Shown here: piece by piece, positions 53,931-64,000 of the stretch
How positions within the stretch are numbered: position 1 is the stretch's first letter
How the letters are laid out: each line of letters starts with the position of its first letter
NCBI RefSeq assembly: GCF_029227915.1
Contig: NC_079886.1
Coordinates: forward strand, 2,728,001 to 2,792,000
Reading direction: 5' to 3'
Origin: Hydractinia symbiolongicarpus
Taxonomy: Eukaryota > Cnidaria > Hydrozoa > Anthoathecata > Hydractiniidae
Length of the DNA: 64,000 nucleotides
The notes under the pieces: model-generated
The model's input: only the letters and a program-made list of their open reading frames with translations
Told to the model about the DNA's origin: nothing
The model's database searches: none
Program-made: the position numbers and the translations under genes

Positions 53931-53949
53931 CTAGAAATTAAAAAAAAGG

Positions 53950-53967
53950 TTGCGAAGCATTTCGCAA
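53950..53967 (-). other. 3' subterminal inverted repeat and hairpin of the element, copy 2
   Basis: Same TTGCGAA/TTCGCAA hairpin with GCAT loop as in copy 1. Its partner inverted repeat is at 57299-57308. Confidence 0.65.
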
Positions 53968-55794
53968 GTTGCAAGCAAAATTAAACTATCCAATACTTTG
54001 TCCCTAGCGCTTCTTGTTTCTTTGGCGCTAACATCTTCCGAAATACATCAAAATTGAATATCATATAGAAGAATCCTGGGGACGAGGTAGGAAAATGAAC
54101 GCTCTGCGGAACAATTCTTCTAAAAACAGTTTTTTTTGCAAATAGACTGCGCGAGTATTTGATGTGCGTGGGATATTCTTTTCAAAATGTGCGAGAAAAT
54201 TAGATTACGCGAAACTAACAAAAACGAATAACGCGTGTTAAAATTTTGTACCGCCTTTTCCCACAGAATGGTGAAAGTAAAGAGCGCAATACAAAATTAC
54301 ACTTTTACCAGTATTCCGAAAGATATGTGATACATCGAGTTGTACAACCCGCAGAAGTTGGTCCTAACGTTAACGATTTCGTAAATGACCTCACAACAAA
54401 ACAGTATTTTTTTCACGTAAAAATACCGGCAGTAGAAGCCACAGAATCTGCTGGTACGAATTTCGAAAACTCACGGGAAACAATTAAAACAAAAACAAAC
54501 AAATCAAAACAGTTTTTTAACTTTATCAAGATTTATTAAATAGCTTCAAATTTGGGCAGAAAAACAATAACGGATTCGCCTTCTTTTCACCACACGCATT
54601 AGAAGATTACATCACTCACTCCCATTGTACACAATCTAAAAGAAAAAGAAAACATTTTCATATAGTGAAGCTTCCAGTGCCTTTAAGGGATGGCCAAGTC
54701 AATGGAATTGAAAGCACTGTTTTTCATCTTATAAATAATTAAGGCTAATTCGGAAAAGTATGAAAGAAAAAAACTAAACAATTTGGCAACTTTACTTATA
54801 CGCAAAGTTCCAACCATACCAACAGTTTCCAAATCTGACAAAATCATTTTAGAAGTGTTTATTTTTTCAGAATTTGATTGATGCAAGGCCAAGGGAAATT
54901 AAATAAGTTTATTGTCCTAGACCCATTTAAAAACATATGCTTCTCATCATTTAGTTTTTTTTCAACCAACATTAATGTAATCACCCAGAGGAAATTATAA
55001 TGTCTCTTGTGTGTGTTTTAGAAGCTGAGTACACAAATACACAAATATTACAAGTGCTGAACTTTGGCAATCATATTTTGCAATCAGACCCTTTTAAAAA
55101 CTATGAACCATGTCAATTATTAAATTCAGCACTAATAGAAAAGCACCTTGGATAGGATTCTTTGTTGGGCGAATAAAATGACTGACAAATGGTTTATCGT
55201 GAATGAAATAGTAATTTTTACACAAATAATTTAAAAAATAATGAACTTTGTTATGTGGGTTGTTCTCAAACACACGTGGGCGGTGGACAAAAAACTGTGA
55301 TGTAATTTCTCTTGGTCTATTATTCCTGAGAATATTCTAAAATAAGAGGGTGTCAATAAGCTGCAAACAGCCACATATATAAGGGCGAGTTCGGGCAACT
55401 TTTCCAATTAAATTAGTGATTGTCTTCCAAAACCGCCCGCACTTTCCAGAACTTGCCTGGAGCATTTTTAAAATTCAATTTCTTGTAACATACCTTGTGG
55501 ACGATAGTTGGAAAAAGATGCTTTAAGAGAAAGAAGTTAATAAAAATTAAAAGTTATTTATCAAGTAAATTTTATCAAAAACCATCGAAAACAGTTTTTT
55601 TAAGAACTTTACTACCACATAGTTTACTTTATGGTCTATGCAGGTTTTTTCGGGTGAATACTTCAATTTTTTCGCAAAACGCTAAACTTGCCCAAAAACG
55701 CCTGCACGTTAAACGGCGTATGCAGCTTATAAGCACCCTTGTTCTAAAATTACAAGCAGTTTCGAAGATGCCCAGGCCGTTTGGAGGACGTGGC
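53968..55794. other. Element interior, left part, copy 2: no recognisable gene
   Basis: Duplicate of 46935-48761 and equally devoid of a recognisable gene. The ATG-less open stretch noted in copy 1 is preserved here at about 54219-54539. Confidence 0.5.
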
Positions 55795-56138
55795 GCCGTA
55801 GATTAGTGGTTATAGCTCTCGTAATCTGTGCGGGAGACCGGGGTTCGATTCCTCTTGACGGCAATTCAGCATGGGCGAGTGAATGTTACCATAGCCCCGG
55901 GTTAACCCAAGCCATGTGAGGGAAATTGGGAAGATGGCACACTGTGTGGGCCGTTGGATGTTGCCGGGAGTTGTCTAGTAGAGCGCGGGCTCTAATTGGG
56001 TCTGCGTAGCTCAAATGAGCATTAAATACTCTAGGACTCTCCATCTACGCCATGGCCCCTCCTGGAAATAATAGACAGGGTATATCCCTCGATATTTGTG
56101 AGGCTAGCCATGTAAAATATGCACATCTATCTATCTAT
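55795..56138 (+). mobile_element. tRNA-derived SINE, copy 2
   Basis: Same SINE as at 48762-49105, carried along by the 7033-bp duplication. The tRNA-like head, body and ATCT tail (56124-56138) look unchanged, including tail length. A shared tail length supports duplication after SINE insertion. Confidence 0.82.
55799..55852 (+). promoter_or_regulatory. Internal pol III promoter (box A and box B), SINE copy 2
   Basis: Box A TAGATTAGTGG at 55799-55809 and box B GGTTCGATTCC at 55842-55852, as in copy 1. Confidence 0.8.
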
Positions 56139-57013
56139 CCTTGGGCATCCTTGAAGTTCTGTTTAATGACAGTTTTAATGTTTTAATGTCGTTTTAAACC
56201 TTGTTCTCAGGGAGGGTGTACGGAAAACTAATTCCTATTGACAATTACATTGCTGTTGGTTTGATAGCAAAAGTGGATATTTTTTTAATTACTGTAACAG
56301 GTTACTTATATAATAAATAAAAAATGATAAAAAACGGTTGGTCAGCTCACTCTAGCGCCCAGAGCTATTTGTTTTGTCTGCGCCCTAGCTACAGGTTTTC
56401 CTATATCTGGCTATCAGTTAGGTAGTAATACAGCTTCTCCATATGATTTCTACAAATTACTTTCAATTCTTTTATACAAAACTGAGCTCTAGCTAGCTAC
56501 CTTTCGTGTGATTAAGCCTTACCTTGATTTGGATAAAACCAATTAAAATTGATAATATTGTATTCTTACATTTTCTTAGAAACAATAAAATAAAACACAG
56601 CTCGGCGCGTTATAATTGTACAAATTACTTCAATTTTTCTTTAGGAAAGGGTACCTTACACAGGAGCTTTCCAATCCAACTAAAATCTCCAGAAAAAGCA
56701 CAGCAACAAAAAAGCTTAAAATACACAAGTAAAGTCGATTAGAAACAGGACTAGCAATAAATTTTTTCAAAAGAAGAAAACCGTTTTAATACTATTATGT
56801 TTCATTAAAATACAACTATAATAGTATTAGAAGCAAAATTGCAAAGTAATTAATTAATTATTTATACCATAATTAGCTATAATACAAAGAAATAAGGCAT
56901 ATTTTGGGTCTGTAAAATATACGTGTCTAAAATGCCGACTACCGTTTCTTGTTTACGGCATATTCCTCTTTGTGTGTTCAAGTTCGGCGGACGTATAATC
57001 CGGACCAAAAGAC
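56139..57013. other. Element interior, right part, copy 2: no recognisable gene
   Basis: Duplicate of 49106-49980. AT-rich, and no gene or structured element is recognised. Confidence 0.5.
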
Positions 57014-57046
57014 GGGGGGGGGGGTCAAAATCCGGGGGTGGGGGGG
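57014..57046 (+). other. G-rich tracts with G-quadruplex potential, copy 2
   Basis: 11-G run (57014-57024), then G5 (57034-57038), T, G7 (57040-57046). The run lengths are the same as in copy 1. Confidence 0.7.
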
Positions 57047-57298
57047 TACGAGCCGTACTTATTGCATTTTTTACTAAACTTATACTTTAACCCCTCGGTC
57101 CAAACTTATTTGTTTTATTAGAAAAAAAAATACCCTAGCTTTATGTGCAAAAATATCAGTCCTATTTCTTTACGCTGATTTTATATGATTTTTTTTCTAT
57201 CGAAATTTTGAGAATCTCAATAATTCTCTTGGTATACCTCGCGTGTAGCAAACGTGCTCCACAATTTCGCTTCGCTCGCTTCGCTCGCAAAGCTCAAT

Positions 57299-57308
57299 TG
57301 CTTCGCAA
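57299..57308 (-). other. 5' terminal inverted repeat of the element, copy 2
   Basis: TGCTTCGCAA at the right edge of the second insert, directly followed by satellite AAAATG. It matches 53950-53959 in inverted orientation. Confidence 0.65.
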
Positions 57309-58596
57309 AAAATGAAAACATTTTTGAAAACTACAAGTCTCATGCGTTTTAGTGGTGAAAAAATAATTTAAAAAATCGTTCGGGAAATGAATTTACTCCC
57401 TGGGTACTTTCTTTGTATACTTTTGACTATACGGGTCGAGTCCGGGATTTACGGGAAATCGCAGGTTTTCGTTTGCCGGCGATTAAACTTGTTTTATTCA
57501 GCGTCTTATCAAAAATGAAAACAATTTTGAAAACTACATGTCTCATGCGTTTTAGTGGTGAAAAAATGATTTAAAAAATCGTTCTGAAAATCAGTTTACT
57601 CACAGGGTACTTTCTTTGTATACTTTCGACTATATGGGGCCAAGCCCGGGATTTACAGGAAATCGCGGGTTTTCGTTTGCCGGCGATTAAACTACTTTTA
57701 TTCAGCGTCTCATCAAAAATGAAAACATTTTTAAAAACTACAAGTCTCTTGCGTTTCAGTGGTGAAAAAATAATTTAAAAAATCATTCGGGAAATCAGCT
57801 TACTCCCTGGGTACTTTTTTGTATACTTTTGACTATACGGGCCGAGTACGGGTTTTACGGGAAATCGCGGGTTTTCGTTTGCCGGAGATTAAACTTATTT
57901 TATTCAGCGTCTCATCAAAAATGAGAATATTTTTAAAAACTACAAATCTCATGCGTTTTAGTGGTGAAAAAATAATTTAAAAAATCGTTCGGGAAATAAA
58001 TTTACTCACAGGGTACTTTCTTTGTATACTTTTGACTATACGGGCCGAGTCCGCGATTTACAGGATATCGCGGGTTTTCGTTTGCCGGCGATTAAACTTC
58101 TTTACTTTAGCGTTTCATCAAAAATGAAAACATTTTTGAAAACTACAAGTCTCATGCGTTTTAGTGGTGAAAAAATAATTTAAAAAATCGTTTGAGAAAT
58201 AAATTTACTCCCTGGGTACATTCTTTGTATACTTTTGACTATATGGGGCGAGTACGGGATTTACGGGAAATCGCGGGTTTTCGTTTGCCGGGGATTAAAC
58301 TTCTTTTATTTAGCGTCTCATCACAAATGAAAACATTTTTGAAAACTACAAGTCTCATGCGTTTAAGTGGTGAAAAAATAATTTAAAAAATCGTTAGGGA
58401 AATGAGTTTACTCCTTGAGTACTTTTTTTGTATAATTTTGACTATACGGGCCGAGTACCGGATTTACGGGAAATCGTGGGTTTTCGTTTGCCGGCGATTA
58501 AACTTCTTTTATTCAGCGTCTTATCAAAAATGAAAACATTTTTGAAAACTACAAGTCTCATGCGTTTTAGTGGTGAAAAAATAATTTAAAAAATCG

Positions 58597-60220
58597 TTCG
58601 GGAAATGAATTTACTCCCTGGGTACTTTCTTTGTATACTTTTGACTATACGGGCCGAGTCCGCGATTTACAGGATATCGCGGGTTTTCGTTTGCCGGCGA
58701 TTAAACTTCTTTACTTTAGCGTTTCATCAAAAATGAAAACATTTTTGAAAACTACAAGTCTCATGCGTTTTAGTGGTGAAAAAATAATTTAAAAAATCGT
58801 TTGAGAAATAAATTTACTCCCTGGGTACTTTCTTTGTATACTTTTGACTATATTGGCCGAGTACGGGATTTACGGGAAATCGCGGGTTTTCGTTTGCCGG
58901 GGATTAAACTTCTTTTATTTAGCGTCTCATCAAAAATGAAAACATTTTTGAAAACTACAAGTCTCATGCGTTTAAGTGGTGAAAAAATAATTTAAAAAAT
59001 CGTTAGGGAAATGAGTTTACTCCTTGAGTACTTTCTTTGTATACTTTTGACTATACAGGTCGAGTACCGGATTTACGGGAAATTGTGGGTTTTCTTTTGC
59101 CGGCGATTAAACTTCTTTTATTCAGCGTCTTATCAAAAATGAAAACATTTTTGAAAACTAAAAGTCTCATGCGTTTTAGTGGTGAAAAAATATTTTAAAA
59201 AATCGTTCGGGAAATGAATTTACTCCCTGGGTACTTTCTTTGTATACTTTTGATTATACGGGCCGAGTCCGGGATTTACGGGAAATCGCGGGTTTTCGTT
59301 TGCCGGCGATTAAACTTCTTTTATTTAGCGTCTCATCAAAAATGAAAACATTTTTGAAAACTACAAGTCTCATGCGTTTTAGTGGTGAAAAAATAATTTA
59401 AAAAATCGTTCGGGAAATGAATTTACTCCCTGGGTACTTTCTTTGTATACTTTTGACTATACGGGCCGAGTCCGCGATTTACAGGATATCGCGGGTTTTC
59501 GTTTGCCGGCGATTAAACTTCTTTACTTTAGCGTTTCATCAAAAATGAAAACATTTTTGAAAACTACAAGTCTCATGCGTTTTAGTGGTGAAAAAATAAT
59601 TTAAAAAATCGTTTGAGAAATAAATTTACTCCCTGGGTACTTTCTTTGTATACTTTTGACTATATTGGCCGAGTACGGGATTTACGGGAAATCGCGGGTT
59701 TTCGTTTGCCGGGGATTAAACTTCTTTTATTTAGCGTCTCATCAAAAATGAAAACATTTTTGAAAACTACAAGTCTCATGCGTTTAAGTGGTGAAAAAAT
59801 AATTTAAAAAATCGTTAGGGAAATGAGTTTACTCCTTGAGTACTTTCTTTGTATACTTTTGACTATACAGGTCGAGTACCGGATTTACGGGAAATTGTGG
59901 GTTTTCTTTTGCCGGCGATTAAACTTCTTTTATTCAGCGTCTTATCAAAAATGAAAACATTTTTGAAAACTAAAAGTCTCATGCGTTTTAGTGGTGAAAA
60001 AATATTTTAAAAAATCGTTCGGGAAATGAATTTACTCCCTGGGTACTTTCTTTGTATACTTTTGATTATACGGGCCGAGTCCGGGATTTACGGGAAATCG
60101 CGGGTTTTCGTTTGCCGGCGATTAAACTTCTTTTATTTAGCGTCTCATCAAAAATGAAAACATTTTTGAAAACTACAAGTCTCATGCGTTTTAGTGGTGA
60201 AAAAATAATTTAAGAAATCG
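58597..60220 (+). repeat. Higher-order repeat: 4-monomer unit (812 bp), 2 copies
   Basis: About 58597-59408 and 59409-60220 match at an 812-bp offset. They share CTATATTGGCCGAG (near 58850 and 59662), ACAGGTCGAGTACC, GAAATTGTGGG and the GTCCGCGATTTACAGG monomer. Boundaries are approximate and the last monomer of the second copy diverges (TTTAAGAAATCG). Confidence 0.7.
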
Positions 60221-61615
60221 TTCGGGAAATGAGTTTACTCCTTGAGTACTTTCTTTGTATACTTTTGACTATACGGGTCGAGTACCGGATTTACGGGAAA
60301 TCGCGGGTTTTCGTTTGCCGGCGATTAAACTTCTTTTATTCAGCGTCTTATCAAAAATGAAAACAATTTTTAAAAGTACATGTCTCATGCGTTTTAGTGG
60401 TGAAAAAATGATTTAAAAATCGTTCTGAAAATCAGTTTACTCACAGGGTACTTTCTTTGTATACATTCGACTATATGGGGCCAAGCCCGGGATTTACAGG
60501 AAATCGCGGGTTTTCGTTTGCCGGCGATTAAACTTCTTTTATTCAGCGTCTCATCAAAAATGAAAACATTTTTGAAAACTACAAGTCTCATGCGTTTTAG
60601 TGGTGAAAAATTAATTTAAAAAATCGTTTGAGAAATAAATTTACTCCCTGGGTACTTTCTTTGTATACTTTTGACTATATTGGCCGAGTACGGGATTTAC
60701 GGGAAATCGCGGGTTTTCGTTTGCCGGGGATTAAACTTCTTTTATTTAGCGTCTCCTCAAAAATGACAACATTTTTAAAAACTACAAGTCTCATGCGTTT
60801 AAGTGGTGAAAAAATAATTTAAAAAATCGTTAGGGAAATGAATTTACTCCTTGAGTACTTTCTTTGTATACTTTTGACTATACAGGCCGAGTACCGGATT
60901 TACGGGAAATTGTGGGTTTTCGTTTGCCGGCGATTAAACTTCTTTTATTCAGCGTCTTATCAAAAATGAAAACATTTTTGAAAACTAAAAGTCTCATGCG
61001 TTTTAGTGGTGAAAAAATAATTTAAAAAATCGTTCGGGAAATGTATTTACTCCCTGGGTACTTTCTTTGTATACTTTTGACTATACAGGCCGAGTCCGGG
61101 ATTTACGGGAAATCGCGGGTTTTCGTTTGCCGGCGATTAAACTTCTTTTATTTAGCGTCTCATCAAAAATGAAAACATTTTTGAAAACTACAAGTCTCAT
61201 GGGTTTTAGTGGTGAAAAAATAATTTAAGAAATCGTTCGGGAAATGAGATTACTCCTTGAGTACTTTCTTTGTATACTTTTGACTATACGGGTCGAGTAC
61301 CGGATTTACGGGAAATCGCGGGTTTTCGTTTGCCGGCGATTAAACTTCTTTTATTCAGCGTCTTATCAAAAATGAAAACAATTTTTAAAACTACATGTCT
61401 TATGCGTTTTAGTGGTGAAAAAATGATTTAAAAATCGTTCTGAAAATCAGTTTACTCACAGGGTACTTTCTTTGTATACATTCGACTATATGGGGCCAAG
61501 CCCGGGATTTACAGGAAATCGCGGGTTTTCGTTTGCCGGCGATTAAACTTTTTTTATTCAGCGTCTCATAAAAAATGAAAACATTTTTGAAAACTACAAG
61601 TCTCATGCGTTTCAG
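59600..61615 (+). repeat. Higher-order repeat: 5-monomer unit (1015 bp), 2 copies
   Basis: About 59600-60609 recurs at 60615-61615 with a 1015-bp offset, overlapping the 812-bp repeat. Shared variants include TATTGGCCGAG, GAAATTGTGGG and AACAATTTTTAAAA. Several substitutions separate the copies (ACAGGTCGAG against ACAGGCCGAG; TTGATTATACGGG against TTGACTATACAGG), so it is older than the 7033-bp duplication. Confidence 0.7.
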
Positions 61616-64000
61616 TGGTGAAAAAATAATTTAAAAAATCATTCGGGAAATCAGCTTACTCCCTGGGTACTTTTTTGTATACTTTTGACTATACGGGCCG
61701 AGTACGGGTTTTACAGGAAATCGCGGGTTTTCGTTTGCCGGAGATTAAACTTATTTTATTCAGCGCTCATCAAAAATGAAAATATTTTTGAAAACTACAA
61801 GTCTAATGCGTTTTAGTGGTGAAAAAATAATTTAAAAAATCGTTCGGGAAATGAATTTACTCCCTGGGTACTTTCTTTGTATACTTTTGACTATACGGGC
61901 CGAGTCCGGGATTTACAGGATATCGCGGGTTTTCGTTTGCCGGCGATTAAACTTCTTTACTTTAGCGTTTCATCAAAAATGAAAACATTTTTGAAAACAA
62001 CAGGTCTCATGCGTTTAAGTGGTGAAAAAATAATTTAAAAAATCGTTAGGGAAATGAGTTTACTCCTTGAGTACTTTCTTTGTATACTTTTGACTATACG
62101 GGCCGAGTACCGGATTTACGAGAAATCGTGGGTTTTCGTTTGCCGGCGATTAAACTTCTTTTATTCAGCGTCTTATCAAAAATGAAAACATTTTTGAAAA
62201 CTACAAGTCTCATGCGTTTTAGTGGTGAAAAAATAATTTAAAAAATCGTTCGGGAAATGAATTTACTCCCTGGGTACTTTCTTTGTATACTTTTGACTAT
62301 ACGGGCCGAGTCCGGGATTTACGGGAAATCGCGGGTTTTCGTTTGCCGGGGATTAAACTTCTTTCATTTAGCGTCTCATCAAAAATGAAAACATTTTTGA
62401 AAACTACAAGTCTCATGCGTTTAAGTGGTGAAAAAATAATTTAAAAAATCGTTAGGGAACTGAGTTTACTCCTTGAGTACTTTCTTTGTATACTTTTGAC
62501 TATACGGGCCGAGTCCGGGATTTACGGGAAATCGCGGGTTTTCGTTTGCCGGCGATTAAACTTCTTTTATTTAGCCTCTCATCAAAAATGAAAACATTTT
62601 TGAAAACTACAAGTCTCATGCGTTTTAGTGGTGAAAAAATAATTCAAGAAATCGTTCGGGAAATGAGTTTACTCCTTGAGTACTTTCTTTGTATACTTTT
62701 GACTATACGGGTCGAGTACCGGATTTACGGGAAATCGCGGGTTTTCGTTTGCCGGCGATTAAACTTCTTTTATTCAGCGTCTTATCAAAAATGAAAACAA
62801 TTTTGAAAACTACATGTCTCATGCGTTTTAGTGGTGAAAAAATGATTTAAAAAATCGTTCTGAAAATCAGTTTACTCACAGGGTACTTTCTTTGTATACA
62901 TTCGACTATATGGGGCCAAGCCCGGGATTTACAGGAAATCGCGGGTTTTCGTTTGCCGGAGATTAAACTTATTTTATTCAGCTTCTCATCAAAAATGAAA
63001 ATATTTTTGAAAACTAAAAGTCTGATGCGTTTTAGTGGTGAAAAAATAATTTAAAAAATCGTTCGGGAAATGATTTTACTCCCTGGGTACTTTCTTTGTA
63101 TACTTTTGACTATACGGGCCGAGTCCGGGATTTACGGGAAATCGCGGGTTTTCGTTTGCCGGCGATTAAACTTCCTTTATTTAGCGTCTCATTAAAAATG
63201 AAAACATTTTTGAAAACTACAAGTCTGATGCGTTTTAGTGGTGAAAAAATAATTTAAGAAATCGTTCGGGAAATGAGTTTACTCCTTGAGTACTTTCTTT
63301 GTATACTTTTGACTATACGGGTCGAGCACCGGATTTACGGGAAATCACGGGTTTTCCGTTTGCCGGCGATTAAACTTTTTTATTCAGCGTCTTACCAAAA
63401 ATGAAAACAATTTTGAAAACTACATGTCTCATGGGTTTTAGTGGTGAAAAAATAATTTAAAAAATCGTTTTGAAAATCAGTTTACTCACAGGGTACTTTC
63501 TTTGTATACATTCGACTATATGGGGCCAAGCCCGGAATTTACAGGAAATCGCGGGTTTTCGTTTGCCGGCGATTAAACTTCTTTTATTCAGCGTCTCATC
63601 AAAAATGAAAACATTTTTGAAAACTTCAAGTCTCATGCGTTTTAGTGGTGAAAAAATAATTTAAAAAATCATTCGGGAAATGAGTTTACTCCTTGAGTAC
63701 TTTCTTTGTATACTTTTGACTATACGGGTCGAGTACCGGATTTGCGGGAAATCGCAGGTTTTCGTTCGCCGGTGATTAAATTTCTTTTATTCAGCGTCTT
63801 ATCAAAAATGAAAACATTTTTGAAAACTAAAAGTCTCATGCGTTTTAGTGGTGAAAAAATAATTTAAAAATCGTTCTGAAAATCAGTTTACTCACAGGGT
63901 ACTTTCTTTGTATACATTCGACTATAGGGGCCAAGCCCGGGATTTACAGGAAATCGCGGGTTTTCGTTTGCCGGCGATTAAACTTCCTTTATTCAGCGCC

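Larger units (their letters stand above)
53931..57308 (-). mobile_element. Candidate non-autonomous Helentron element, copy 2
   Basis: Copy of the 46898-50275 element at a constant 7033-bp offset, with the same CTTATCA and AAAATG flanks, CTAG at the left edge, hairpin (53950-53967) and TTGCGAAGCA end (57299-57308 on the minus strand). It arose by duplication of the surrounding segment, not by a second transposition, because flanking satellite variants are copied with it. Confidence 0.6.
50717..57749 (+). repeat. 7033-bp tandem duplication, unit 2
   Basis: Second copy of the 43684-50716 segment. Reading the two side by side I found one substitution (A at 45625, T at 52658). The SINE, the 11-G run and the element ends appear the same. 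Identity ends at 57757, where GCGTTTC replaces GCGTTTT and a different monomer follows. Either the duplication is recent, or the copies are homogenised, or the assembly has partly collapsed or duplicated haplotypes. Confidence 0.92.
57309..64000 (+). repeat. 203-bp satellite array, block 3
   Basis: About 33 monomers in the same orientation and phase, continuing past the window end. The dominant variants here (GAGAAATAAATTTACTCC, GATTTACAGGATATCGC, GCCGGGGATTAAAC, GTTTAAGTGGTG, CTCCTTGAGTAC) also appear at 44.7-46.9 kb but not in the first 40 kb. The right part of the array is therefore a distinct sub-family domain. Confidence 0.97.

Noticed and set aside
46898-57308. Two independent insertions of the same transposon
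   Set aside because: Both copies sit at the same base of their monomer and the flanking satellite variants are also duplicated over 7033 bp, so one insertion followed by duplication explains both.

Overview
The window is almost entirely a satellite DNA array. A monomer of about 203 bp is repeated head to tail, always in the same orientation, from position 1 to 46897, 50276 to 53930 and 57309 to 64000. By length this is roughly 230, 18 and 33 monomers. No protein-coding gene, rRNA gene or functional tRNA gene can be supported. The organism is a eukaryote. A tRNA-derived SINE with a short ATCT tail, a Helentron-like element and a long AT-rich satellite with multi-monomer amplification units suggest an animal, perhaps an invertebrate such as a cnidarian or mollusc. 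I cannot name the species.

Layout. Block 1 (1-46897) is a mosaic of monomer classes. It contains local higher-order tandem amplifications of 2, 3, 4, 7, 8, 9 and 12 monomers, some copies looking identical by eye. From about 43.3 kb rightward the monomers shift to a different set of variants. At 46898-50275 a 3378-bp non-satellite element interrupts one monomer. Removing it restores the monomer exactly (five A residues, no target duplication). Its ends fit a non-autonomous Helitron2/Helentron-type rolling-circle transposon on the minus strand: a terminal plus a subterminal 10-bp inverted repeat, a hairpin near the 3' end, a CTAG 3' terminus and a T|T target. Inside it lie a SINE (48762-49105) with pol III box A and box B, G-rich tracts and AT-rich sequence with no convincing gene. 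A short satellite block follows (50276-53930), then a second copy of the whole element (53931-57308), then satellite to the end.

The two elements are not independent insertions. A 7033-bp segment (43684-50716) carrying flanking satellite plus the element is tandemly duplicated as 50717-57749, with one mismatch noticed by eye. The junction lies at matching positions within a monomer, as expected for unequal crossing-over between misaligned monomers.

Every typical monomer carries two conserved dyads: a perfect 9-bp-arm hairpin with an AAAA loop, and a GC-rich imperfect hairpin. Conserved non-B-forming dyads are a recurrent property of some centromeric satellites, but a centromeric role here is only inference. 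Because 203 is not a multiple of three, reading frames shift at each monomer. The many 64-112-codon open frames are repeat artefacts.
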